DNA of 8,661 nucleotides, taken from contig CALEDU010000138.1 in assembly GCA_937949455.1 (NCBI GenBank), positions 1 to 8,661 of the forward strand, in the 5' to 3' direction. This document shows positions 1 through 6,167 of this stretch, piece after piece; the stretch's first letter is position 1; every line of letters starts with the position of its first letter. Source of the DNA: an uncultured Tepidimonas sp. GTDB lineage: Bacteria > Pseudomonadota > Gammaproteobacteria > Burkholderiales > Burkholderiaceae_C. A program made the position numbers and the translations under genes. A model generated the notes under the pieces. That model searched no databases. It had not been told where the DNA came from and was given only the letters and a program-made list of their open reading frames with translations.

Positions 1-1231
1 AACGGGCCACCCGTGGATCACCTTCAAGGACCCGTGCAACATTCGCAGCCCGCAACAGCACGTCGGCGTGGTGCACTCCTCCAACCTGTGCACCGAGATC
101 ACGCTCAACACCAGCGACACCGAAACCGCGGTGTGCAACCTGGGCTCGGTCAACCTGGTGCAGCACCTCAAGGACGGCCCCAATGGCAAGGAGCTCGACC
201 ACGACAAGCTCCAGCGCACCATCGCCACCGCGATGCGCATGCTCGACAATGTGATCGACATCAACTACTACGCTGTCAAAAAGGCGCGCGACTCCAACCT
301 GCGCCACCGCCCGGTGGGCCTGGGGCTGATGGGCTTCCAGGACGCGCTGTACGAGCTGCGCATCCCCTACGCCTCGCCCGAGGCGGTGGAATTCGCCGAC
401 CGCTCGATGGAGGCCATTTGCTACTATGCCTACTGGGCCAGCAGCGACCTGGCGGTAGAGCGGGGCCGCTATTCCACCTTCAAGGGTTCGCTCTGGGACC
501 GCGGCATCCTGCCGATCGACTCGCTGGACCTGCTGGCACAAGAGCGCGGCGGCTACCTGGAGGTGGACCGCTCCCGCACCCTGGACTGGGACGCGTTGCG
601 CGCCAAAATCGCCCGCGACGGCATGCGCAACTCCAACTGCATCGCCATTGCGCCCACCGCCACCATCTCCAACATCATCGGGGTGGATGCGTCCATCGAG
701 CCGTGCTTCGGCAACCTCTCGGTCAAGTCCAACCTGTCGGGCGAGTTCACCGTCATCAACAGTTACCTGGTGAAAGATCTCAAGCGCCTGGGCCTGTGGG
801 ACGAGGTCATGATCATGGACCTCAAGCACTTCGACGGCTCGCTGTGGCCGATCGACCGCGTGCCGCAGGAGCTCAAAGAGCTGTATCGCACCGCGTTCGA
901 AATCGAACCGGTGTGGTTGGTGGAAGCCGCCGCTCGGCGCCAGAAGTGGATCGACCAGGCACAAAGCCTCAATATTTACATGGCCGGCGCCTCGGGCAAA
1001 AAGCTGGACGAAACCTACAAACTGGCCTGGATCCGTGGCCTGAAGACCACCTACTATCTGCGCACCACCAGCGCCACCCACGCCGAGAAGTCCACCGTGC
1101 GCAGTGGTGCGCTCAACGCTGTGCCGAGCGCCGGCGGCGCCCCTACCGCGGCGGGGCTGGGGACTGCCGAGCCTGCCACCGATATCAAGTTCTGCGCCCT
1201 GGACGACCCGGGCTGCGAAGCCTGTCAATGA
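1..1231 (+). CDS. nrdA: Class Ia ribonucleoside-diphosphate reductase, alpha (large) subunit, 3' part
   Basis: Reduces ribonucleoside diphosphates to deoxyribonucleotides together with NrdB in the cytoplasm. Only the C-terminal 409 residues are present; the reading frame begins at base 2 and the start, N-terminal ATP-cone region and first active-site cysteine lie upstream. Visible residues (numbered from the first full codon): the NLCTE finger loop with the thiyl-radical cysteine C30 flanked by N28 and E32 (E. coli N437/C439/E441); C45 in VCNLGS, matching E. coli C462; the PTATIS phosphate loop at 218-223; and the radical-transfer tyrosine pair Y351-Y352 (E. coli Y730/Y731). The tail after the YY pair is 57 residues, against about 30 in E. 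coli. It is Gly/Ala/Pro-rich and carries C398, C405 and C408, ending CEACQ; these are the likely swinging-arm cysteines that take electrons from thioredoxin or glutaredoxin. nrdB follows after 142 nt. The family assignment is very secure. Confidence 0.97.
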   Translation, partial: TGHPWITFKDPCNIRSPQQHVGVVHSSNLCTEITLNTSDTETAVCNLGSVNLVQHLKDGPNGKELDHDKLQRTIATAMRMLDNVIDINYYAVKKARDSNLRHRPVGLGLMGFQDALYELRIPYASPEAVEFADRSMEAICYYAYWASSDLAVERGRYSTFKGSLWDRGILPIDSLDLLAQERGGYLEVDRSRTLDWDALRAKIARDGMRNSNCIAIAPTATISNIIGVDASIEPCFGNLSVKSNLSGEFTVINSYLVKDLKRLGLWDEVMIMDLKHFDGSLWPIDRVPQELKELYRTAFEIEPVWLVEAAARRQKWIDQAQSLNIYMAGASGKKLDETYKLAWIRGLKTTYYLRTTSATHAEKSTVRSGALNAVPSAGGAPTAAGLGTAEPATDIKFCALDDPGCEACQ

Positions 1232-1283
1232 CAGCCCCTGCCACCAGCGCCGGCCGGGCTGATGCCCTCGCGCAACAACTCGG

Positions 1284-1315
1284 CCCGCCAGAGGCAACCC
1301 GCAGCCTGGGGCGGG
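1284..1315 (+). other. Two-part hairpin in the nrdA-nrdB spacer
   Basis: A perfect 6-bp outer stem (CCCGCC at 1284-1289, GGCGGG at 1310-1315) encloses a 2x2 internal loop (AG/GG), a 4-bp inner stem (AGGC at 1292-1295, GCCT at 1304-1307) and an 8-nt apical loop. It lies 53 nt after the nrdA stop. The bases that follow (ATCAAACGC) are not a T-tract, so it does not look like a standard intrinsic terminator. It could be an RNA-processing or 3'-end stabilising structure for the nrdA message. The pairing is visible directly; the function is inference. Confidence 0.45.
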
Positions 1316-1324
1316 ATCAAACGC

Positions 1325-1353
1325 TTGTCATTTCGCCGCTGCCTTTCAATAAT
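1325..1353 (+). promoter_or_regulatory. Candidate sigma70-type promoter for nrdB
   Basis: A -35 box TTGTCA (1325-1330, 5 of 6 matches to TTGACA) and a -10 box AATAAT (1348-1353, 5 of 6 matches to TATAAT) are separated by exactly 17 nt. Transcription would start near 1360, leaving a leader of only about 14 nt before the nrdB ATG at 1374. It lies just downstream of the spacer hairpin, in a locally AT-richer patch. The match is good for such GC-rich DNA, but there is no experimental support. Confidence 0.5.
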
Positions 1354-1373
1354 TTCACGAATTGGACACCAAC

Positions 1374-2627
1374 ATGCTGACCTGGGAAGACCAAACCCCC
1401 ACCGTTGTCCCCCCAACGGCACGCCGCGCGCCCGCGGCGGCGCCCGCGCAGCAGGCGGCCGTTGGGGCCAGCACTCTCTTCGGTGCCATGCCCCATACCC
1501 CCGTCGCGGGCTTTGACTATGTCTCTGCGGTGAGCGCCACACCAGATGTCGCCCTGGCTGCCACCAACGCCCCCACCGGTCAGCCGGTGAGCACCCAAGC
1601 GGCGGGCTTACGCCGCGTCAACGTCGCGGACAAGCGCATCATCAACGGCCAGACCGACGTCAACCAGCTTGTTCCCTTCAAATACAAATGGGCGTGGGAG
1701 AAATACCTCGCCACCTGCGCCAACCACTGGATGCCGCAGGAAATCAACATGTCGCGCGACATCGCCCTCTGGAAAGACCCCAACGGCCTGACCGAGGACG
1801 AGCGCCGCATCGTCAAGCGCAACCTGGGCTTCTTCGTCACCGCCGACTCGCTGGCCGCCAACAACATCACACTGGGCACTTACCGCCACATCACGGCGCC
1901 CGAGTGCCGCCAGTTCCTGCTGCGCCAGGCTTTCGAGGAGGCCATCCACACCCACGCCTACCAGTACATCGTCGAATCGCTGGGGCTGGATGAGGGCGAG
2001 ATCTTCAACGCCTACCACGAGATCCCGTCGATCCGCGACAAGGACGAGTTCCTGATTCCCTTCATCGACGCGATCATGGACCCCGCCTTCAAGACCGGCA
2101 CACCCGAGGCCGATCAGACGTTGCTGAAATCGCTGATCGTCTTCGCCTGCCTGATGGAGGGGCTGTTCTTCTACGTCGGCTTCACACAAATCCTGGCGCT
2201 GGGCCGGCAAAACAAGATGACCGGTGCCGCCGAACAATACCAGTACATCTTGCGTGACGAGTCGATGCACTGCAACTTCGGCATCGACATGATCAACCAG
2301 CTCAAGCTGGAAAACCCGCATCTGTGGACGCCCGCCTTCAAGGCCGAGGTCAAAGCGCTGTTCCTCAAGGCGGTGGATCTGGAGTACCGCTACGCCGAAG
2401 ACACGATGCCACGCGGCGTTTTGGGGCTCAATGCCAGCATGTTCAAGGGCTATCTGCGCTACATCGCCAACCGGCGCGCCACCCAGATTGGCCTGGAGCC
2501 GCTCTTCCCGAACGAGGAAAACCCCTTCCCCTGGATGAGCGAGATGATCGACCTGAAGAAGGAGCGCAACTTCTTCGAAACCCGCGTGATCGAGTACCAG
2601 TCGGGCGGCGCACTGTCCTGGGATTGA
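1374..2627 (+). CDS. nrdB: Class Ia ribonucleoside-diphosphate reductase, beta (small) subunit
   Basis: The diferric-tyrosyl radical subunit that passes the radical to NrdA during ribonucleotide reduction. The 417-residue product shows every metal ligand expected from E. coli NrdB: D158 (in TADSL), E189 and H192 (in EEAIH), E262 (in LMEGLFF), and E296 and H299 (in RDESMH). The radical tyrosine is Y196. Spacings equal those of E. coli (E115-H118-Y122, E204-E238-H241). The C-terminus ([12 protein letters not shown]) looks like the flexible tail that docks on NrdA and carries the transfer tyrosine. Residues about 8-80 are a Pro/Ala/Thr-rich segment before the conserved core, making the protein longer than the 376-residue E. 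coli subunit. I chose the ATG at 1374 (MLTWEDQ), which reads like related NrdB starts; a TTG 12 nt upstream in frame is less likely. The ribosome-binding site is weak, with only a GGA at 1364-1366. nrdB may be expressed both from nrdA read-through and from the promoter at 1325-1353. Confidence 0.97.
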   Translation: MLTWEDQTPTVVPPTARRAPAAAPAQQAAVGASTLFGAMPHTPVAGFDYVSAVSATPDVALAATNAPTGQPVSTQAAGLRRVNVADKRIINGQTDVNQLVPFKYKWAWEKYLATCANHWMPQEINMSRDIALWKDPNGLTEDERRIVKRNLGFFVTADSLAANNITLGTYRHITAPECRQFLLRQAFEEAIHTHAYQYIVESLGLDEGEIFNAYHEIPSIRDKDEFLIPFIDAIMDPAFKTGTPEADQTLLKSLIVFACLMEGLFFYVGFTQILALGRQNKMTGAAEQYQYILRDESMHCNFGIDMINQLKLENPHLWTPAFKAEVKALFLKAVDLEYRYAEDTMPRGVLGLNASMFKGYLRYIANRRATQIGLEPLFPNEENPFPWMSEMIDLKKERNFFETRVIEYQSGGALSWD

Positions 2628-2693
2628 TCCGCGGCGCGCCCGTCGTCTGCATCTCGCGGCCTCCCCCCTTCCACCCCCCCGCCAACCTGAAGC

Positions 2694-2698
2694 AGGAG
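2694..2698 (+). promoter_or_regulatory. Ribosome-binding site of the histone H1-like gene
   Basis: AGGAG, 7 nt before the ATG at 2706. It is the clearest Shine-Dalgarno sequence on the + strand of the window and fixes the start. The 78-nt nrdB-to-H1 spacer it sits in is otherwise strongly C-rich (about 2661-2683) and holds no obvious promoter. Confidence 0.75.
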
Positions 2699-2705
2699 AA
2701 CCCCC

Positions 2706-3302
2706 ATGGCAACCGCGAAGAAGGCCGCCGCAGCGGCCACCGAGACCGCCAAGCAGAAGACGGCCGCGAAGGCAGCCACCCCGAAGGCCGCGAAGGCGGT
2801 GCCGAAGAAGGCCGCGGCCGAGGCGCAAGCAGCGGCCGAACCGCCAGCCGTAGCCAAGGCGGCGAAGAAGACGGCCACCAAGACCCCGGCGACGGCGAAG
2901 GCCCCATCGGCTCCGCCCGCTGCGACCAAGGCAGTTGCCGAACCGGCCAGCCAAGCAGTCGAAAAAGCGACGACGAAAGCCACAACGCCGAAGAAGACCG
3001 CCAAGGCAGCCGCCCCGACGACCGTCGAAGCGGCACCGAAGACGGTCAAGAAGGCCTCCGCGAAGACAGCCAAGGCGACCAGCGCCACCAAGGCAAAGGC
3101 GGATAAAGCGGATAAAGCGGATAAAGCGGCCAAACCCGCCAAAGCGGACAAGACCGTGAAGGCTGCGTCTGCAAAAAAACCCGCCAAGGCCGCCCCAAAG
3201 AAAAAAGCCAGCCAGGCCGCTGACGCACCCGTCCCCAGCAGCGCGCAAACCAAGCTCAATCCGAAAGCGGCCTGGCCCTTCCCGACCGGTCCGCGTCCGT
3301 AA
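2706..3302 (+). CDS. Histone H1-like Ala/Lys-rich DNA-binding protein
   Basis: A 198-residue low-complexity protein with about 70 alanines and 42 lysines. It resembles the C-terminal tail of eukaryotic linker histone H1 and the bacterial H1-like nucleoid proteins (HC1/HctA-type, Bordetella BpH1-type). Such proteins bind DNA electrostatically and can compact the nucleoid; that role is inferred from composition. There is no signal peptide or membrane segment. Lys-Ala-Ala/Thr-Pro blocks, such as AKAATPK and KKTATKTPATAK, run through most of the length. Residues 131-140 consist of KADK-type repeats coded by a 9-nt tandem repeat. The last 18 residues differ sharply: from Q181 the chain ends LNPKAAWPFPTGPRP, which contains the only Trp, Phe and Arg of the protein. 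A good AGGAG site precedes the ATG. The gene follows nrdB by 78 nt on the same strand and may be co-transcribed. Low complexity makes family assignment by eye less certain than for its neighbours. Confidence 0.85.
   Translation: MATAKKAAAAATETAKQKTAAKAATPKAAKAVPKKAAAEAQAAAEPPAVAKAAKKTATKTPATAKAPSAPPAATKAVAEPASQAVEKATTKATTPKKTAKAAAPTTVEAAPKTVKKASAKTAKATSATKAKADKADKADKAAKPAKADKTVKAASAKKPAKAAPKKKASQAADAPVPSSAQTKLNPKAAWPFPTGPRP
3099..3125 (+). repeat. Three perfect tandem copies of a 9-nt unit (GCGGATAAA)
   Basis: GCGGATAAA occurs at 3099-3107, 3108-3116 and 3117-3125, followed by a partial GCGG. It encodes Ala-Asp-Lys three times (residues 132-140 of the H1-like protein). Because the unit is a multiple of three, slippage would change the number of repeats without shifting the frame. 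It is also the most AT-rich part of the gene. Confidence 0.9.
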
Positions 3303-3303
3303 A

Positions 3304-3313
3304 CAGATATCTG
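3304..3313. other. 10-bp perfect palindrome between convergent genes
   Basis: CAGATATCTG begins 2 nt after the stop codon of the H1-like gene, in the 68-nt gap to the convergent kinase. The gap also has a 4-bp GCGG/CCGC hairpin at about 3321-3333. Neither has the strong stem plus T-tract of an intrinsic terminator in either direction. The palindrome may be chance; it could be part of a weak bidirectional transcript end. Confidence 0.25.
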
Positions 3314-3370
3314 CTGATCTGCGGTGGCCCCGCTGTCCGTCTGGGCGGCGATGTGCTCTGTGTGTGCGGA

Positions 3371-4258
3371 TTAGGTGTCGAAACGGTAGTTTTGCCCCCC
3401 GCGGGTGGCAATCTTGGCTGCCCCCATGCGATTGCCCAGCCGCGCCGCTTCGGTGACCGACCAGCCCTGGGCCAGACCGTGCAGCAAAGCGGCCCGAAAC
3501 GCATCCCCACACCCGGTGGGGTCCACGATCTCGGCCGCTGGCACCCCGGGCACGCGGATGCTCTCACCGTTCTGCCAAACGTCGCATCCCTGTTCCCCCA
3601 AGGTCACGACCAGGGCGCGCAGCCGCCGCGACAGCTCGGGCAGGGTCAGGCCCGTGCGGTCACACAGCAGCCGGGCTTCGTAGTCGTTCAAAGCGGCCCA
3701 ATCGGCCAGATCGACCAGCTGCAACAGCTCCGCGCCATCGAACATCGGCAGTCCCTGGCCGGGGTCGAATACAAACGGCACGCCCGCCGCGTGGAGCTGT
3801 TGCGCATGTTCCCAAGTGGCTTGCTTGCCATCGGGGGAGAGGATCGCCAGCGTCACCCCGCCGGTGACAGTAATGGGGTTGGTGTGGGCGAGCGCCATCG
3901 CACCCGGGTGAAAGGCGGTGATCTGGTTGTTGTGGCGGTCGGTCATGATCATCGCCTGGGCCGTATAGCTGTCATGTATCAGGCGTACGGCAGAGACGTC
4001 GATGCCCAAGGCACGCAGCCGCTGCAGATAATGCTCGCCATCGGCACCCAGGGCTGCCACGGGCCGCACCGCACTGCCCAGCAGCCGCAGGCCGTAGGCG
4101 ATGTTGCCCGCGCAGCCGCCAAACTCACGCCGCAATCCCGGCACCAGGAACGAGACATTCAGAATGTGCAACTGGTCGGGCAAGATATGGTCGGCAAAAC
4201 GGCCCTCGAAATCCATGATGGTGTCGAAAGCCAGGGAACCGCAAACGAGGATGGTCAT
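3371..4258 (-). CDS. PfkB-family carbohydrate/nucleoside kinase
   Basis: A 295-residue cytoplasmic kinase of the ribokinase/PfkB superfamily, predicted to phosphorylate a sugar or nucleoside hydroxyl using ATP. Visible motifs: the N-terminal strand TILVCGSLAFDTI; the GG-x3-N substrate motif (G47, G48, N52; PfkB signature 1 region); an NxxE magnesium motif (N191-E194); and the signature-2 anion-hole motif DPTGCGD at 246-252 with catalytic base D252. Length is normal for the family. The opening and GGCAGN regions remind me of the Burkholderia PfkB nucleoside kinase and of proteins annotated as adenosine kinase, so a nucleoside substrate is plausible but unproven. I chose the ATG at 4258 because the family's first beta strand starts there; no clear Shine-Dalgarno is visible. 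An in-frame GTG at 4285 would add nine atypical residues. It is the last gene of the accB-led cluster, 33 nt after the DUF3426 gene, and a terminator-like hairpin lies in that gap. It may therefore be expressed less than, or separately from, the genes before it. Confidence 0.9.
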   Translation of the reverse strand: MTILVCGSLAFDTIMDFEGRFADHILPDQLHILNVSFLVPGLRREFGGCAGNIAYGLRLLGSAVRPVAALGADGEHYLQRLRALGIDVSAVRLIHDSYTAQAMIMTDRHNNQITAFHPGAMALAHTNPITVTGGVTLAILSPDGKQATWEHAQQLHAAGVPFVFDPGQGLPMFDGAELLQLVDLADWAALNDYEARLLCDRTGLTLPELSRRLRALVVTLGEQGCDVWQNGESIRVPGVPAAEIVDPTGCGDAFRAALLHGLAQGWSVTEAARLGNRMGAAKIATRGGQNYRFDT

Positions 4259-4270
4259 GGGCAGAAGGTG

Positions 4271-4292
4271 AAAACAGCGCCTCACAAGGCGT
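4271..4292 (-). terminator. Weak terminator-like hairpin between the DUF3426 gene and the kinase gene
   Basis: On the minus strand the sequence reads ACGCCT-TGTG-AGGCGC-TG-TTTT. That is a 5-bp GC-rich stem with a 4-nt loop, followed after two bases by four T residues. The stem begins at the last base of the DUF3426 stop codon (4292-4294). The stem and T-run are short, so termination would be partial at best. The location directly after a stop codon is what makes it worth listing. Confidence 0.35.
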
Positions 4293-5218
4293 CAGGGGTA
4301 AAACAGCACCGCCCGGTAGCCCGTCATGCGGGCCGCATCGGGGTGGTCGAAAGCCAACTCGAGATGTAGCGGCCACTCAGCCCCGGGTGCCAGCCGTTGC
4401 AAGGGCTGTGGCCATGCGTCGGAACTCCAGACACGGCGCACCAGGACTTGGTCCTGCAGATCGGTCAGGGTCAGCTCCAGCGCAGGCGCTGCCACCTCGG
4501 TATCGGCGCGGTTGCGCACCACGAGATGAAAGCTGTAACGGTCCGGTGCCCGCCGCAGCAACACCGAGCTCTCGATGAGCACATCCTGCGGCCGCCGGGG
4601 CGGCGCGATGGTGCACCCCAGGCGGTCGCAAAAGGCCGTCAAGGCCGGTCGGGCCGCGGGGTAGCGCGCAGCCCAGGCATCACGCCAGTACCATGCGGTC
4701 TGCCCCACAAGCAACACGGTCAGCCCCAGCGCCAGCAGCGCGAGGGTGACCCGCACGGCGGGCCGGTGCCAAAAAGCCCTCCGCCGCGCCCGGCGAACGA
4801 ACGAAGGCTCCTGCGCGGGTGCCTCGGCCTGTGCAACGACCGGGTCACGCTCTGCGCTCGGGTCGCCCGCCGCGTCTACCCCACCGGTTTCGTCCGAAGG
4901 GACGGCATCGTACCCTGCATAGCGCGGCTCCTGACGGTCGGACTCGGGCCACGGCTGCGGTTCAGGCACTGGCTCGGGTACCGCGTTCCCCCGCGGCTCC
5001 GTGGCAGCCATCGATGGTGGAGCGCTCGGCTGCGACGATGCCTCGGGGGATGTGGGCGCAGGCGGCGACAGTGGGGCGAAAGCCGGCTGCAGATCCTGCG
5101 TGGCATCGAATACCTGCTGGCAATGGCCGCAGCGCACCCAACCGTCGGCGATCTTGAGCTGATCCGCCACGACCTTGAAGGCCGTACCACACGATGGGCA
5201 GCGGGTGATGAAGCTCAT
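4292..5218 (-). CDS. Zinc-ribbon domain, DUF3426 single-pass membrane protein
   Basis: A 308-residue protein with an N-terminal MJ0042-type zinc ribbon: C7-x2-C10 and C30-x2-C33, in RCPSCGTAF and VRCGHCQQVF. A long disordered linker rich in Pro, Glu, Ser and Ala follows (about 40-140), then a basic RRARRR patch and one membrane segment (about 153-175). The C-terminal DUF3426 domain contains C197 and C202 around DRLGC. Basic residues before the helix suggest the zinc ribbon is cytoplasmic and DUF3426 is outside. Function is unknown; the family is widespread next to prmA in Betaproteobacteria. I chose the ATG at 5218 (MSFITRC), the usual start of the family. The GTG two codons upstream is possible, and no strong ribosome-binding site is visible for either. 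It follows prmA by 42 nt. That gap contains a 5-bp hairpin (GGTGC/GCACC at 5234-5251), and another hairpin lies just after its stop. Confidence 0.9.
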   Translation of the reverse strand: MSFITRCPSCGTAFKVVADQLKIADGWVRCGHCQQVFDATQDLQPAFAPLSPPAPTSPEASSQPSAPPSMAATEPRGNAVPEPVPEPQPWPESDRQEPRYAGYDAVPSDETGGVDAAGDPSAERDPVVAQAEAPAQEPSFVRRARRRAFWHRPAVRVTLALLALGLTVLLVGQTAWYWRDAWAARYPAARPALTAFCDRLGCTIAPPRRPQDVLIESSVLLRRAPDRYSFHLVVRNRADTEVAAPALELTLTDLQDQVLVRRVWSSDAWPQPLQRLAPGAEWPLHLELAFDHPDAARMTGYRAVLFYP

Positions 5219-5233
5219 GCCCACGATTATGAC

Positions 5234-5251
5234 GGTGCCGCGCGGAGCACC
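5234..5251 (-). other. Hairpin in the prmA-DUF3426 gap
   Basis: GGTGC (5234-5238) and GCACC (5247-5251) form a perfect 5-bp stem around an 8-nt loop (CGCGCGGA on the plus strand). It fills almost half of the 42-nt spacer and lies about 15 nt before the DUF3426 start codon. No T-tract follows on the minus strand. It may affect translation start or RNA processing, or be chance in GC-rich DNA. Confidence 0.3.
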
Positions 5252-5260
5252 ATGCCCTGT

Positions 5261-6163
5261 TCAGCAGCGCTGGGCGGTCATGAGGATCCAGCCGTCCTCG
5301 GCGTCGGCAACGCACAGCGTCAACCAGGGGGCATAGGCTTCGCGCAGTTCGTCGGCCTGGCGCTCCAAAATGCCCGCCAGCACCAGCTCCCCCCCATCGT
5401 CGACATGCGCGCACAGCAACGGGGCCAGCACCTTCAGCGGCGTGGCCAGGATATTGGCCAGCACCAGCCCGTAGCGGCCCTGCGCCGCCTCTGGCAGGCC
5501 GGCGTTCACGGCCACCGCATTGGCTGCCGCGTTGAACCGGGTGGACTCCACGGCGGCCGGATCGATATCCACAGCATCCACCGCCGCGGCCCCCCGCTTG
5601 GCCGCCGCAATGGCCAAAATGCCGGAGCCACAGCCGTAGTCGAGCACGCGCCGGCCGGCCATCGCGTGGTGTGCGATCCAGCGCAGGCACATGCGGGTGG
5701 TGGGATGGGTGCCCGTACCAAATGCCAACCCAGGGTCGAGCCGGATGATGGTGCGGGCCCCGGCTGGTGGCTCATGCCAGCTCGGCACGATCCAGAAATC
5801 GGACGTAATCGGCACGGGGTCGAACTGGGACTGCGTCAGGCGCACCCAGTCGGTGTCGGCCAGCGGCCGCACACCTATCGCCTCGCAGTCGGCAAAAAAA
5901 TCCTGCAGCGCCAGCAAAGCGGCTGCCTCGCGCGCCTGCTCCTCGGTGTCGAACAGCGCGACCACCAGCGAGCGTTGCCAACCGGATGCCGGTGCCGGCA
6001 ATCCAGGTTCGCCAAACAGCGCCTGCTCCGCCGGGGTGTGCGCATCGGCGTCCTCGACCGAGACACTGAGCGCCTCCAAGGCCTGCAGCGCGTCGCACAC
6101 ATCCTCGACACGCGCTTCGGGCACGCGCAACAGCAGTTCGTACCAGCGCGGCGCGGCCGTCAT
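5261..6163 (-). CDS. prmA: Ribosomal protein L11 methyltransferase
   Basis: A SAM-dependent methyltransferase that trimethylates ribosomal protein L11. The 300-residue length is close to E. coli PrmA (293). The N-terminal part (RWYELLLRV at 6-14, acidic VEDAD at about 36-40) fits the L11-recognition domain. The catalytic domain shows LDPGLAFGTGTHPTT (about 142-156), a hallmark of PrmA. The Rossmann SAM-binding loop DYGCGSG is at 175-181, the acidic strand end DIDPAAV at about 199-205, and the ANIL motif, which replaces NPPY of other methyltransferases, at 236-239. I chose the ATG at 6163 because a GAGG Shine-Dalgarno (6172-6175) lies 8 nt before it and the family starts with this WYEL segment. 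The start is only 4 nt after the accC stop, so translation is probably coupled. prmA next to accC is a known arrangement in Proteobacteria; the functional reason is unclear. Confidence 0.96.
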   Translation of the reverse strand: MTAAPRWYELLLRVPEARVEDVCDALQALEALSVSVEDADAHTPAEQALFGEPGLPAPASGWQRSLVVALFDTEEQAREAAALLALQDFFADCEAIGVRPLADTDWVRLTQSQFDPVPITSDFWIVPSWHEPPAGARTIIRLDPGLAFGTGTHPTTRMCLRWIAHHAMAGRRVLDYGCGSGILAIAAAKRGAAAVDAVDIDPAAVESTRFNAAANAVAVNAGLPEAAQGRYGLVLANILATPLKVLAPLLCAHVDDGGELVLAGILERQADELREAYAPWLTLCVADAEDGWILMTAQRC

Positions 6164-6167
6164 CGGT

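Noticed and set aside
1362..1373. TTG start of nrdB four codons upstream of the ATG.
   Set aside because: A rare start codon with no ribosome-binding site, and it would overlap the expected transcription start. MLTWEDQ matches the usual NrdB beginning.
1232..1373. Possible NrdR-binding boxes in the nrdA-nrdB spacer.
   Set aside because: I see no sequence resembling the NrdR box. Such boxes would be expected upstream of nrdA, outside the window.
13..1380. A 455-codon plus-strand frame overlapping nrdA.
   Set aside because: It reads as His/Arg/Gln-rich noise in a shifted frame, whereas the true frame carries all NrdA motifs.
2706..3302. The many short repeated Lys/Ala codon blocks as a CRISPR or minisatellite array.
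   Set aside because: Apart from the 27-nt perfect repeat, they are degenerate coding repeats inside one open frame, with no regular spacers.
1608..3512. A very long open frame on the minus strand (634 codons) opposite nrdB and the H1-like gene.
   Set aside because: Its translation is Gly/Arg/Leu-rich low complexity produced by the reverse of GC-rich Ala/Lys codons. It overlaps two well-supported genes completely and shows no domain.
4259..4285. GTG start of the kinase nine codons upstream.
   Set aside because: The added residues (MRRCFHLLP) are unlike PfkB N-termini, and the GTG lies in the loop of the hairpin after the DUF3426 gene.
3353..4369. A plus-strand frame opposite the kinase.
   Set aside because: The minus-strand frame has all PfkB motifs; this one has none.
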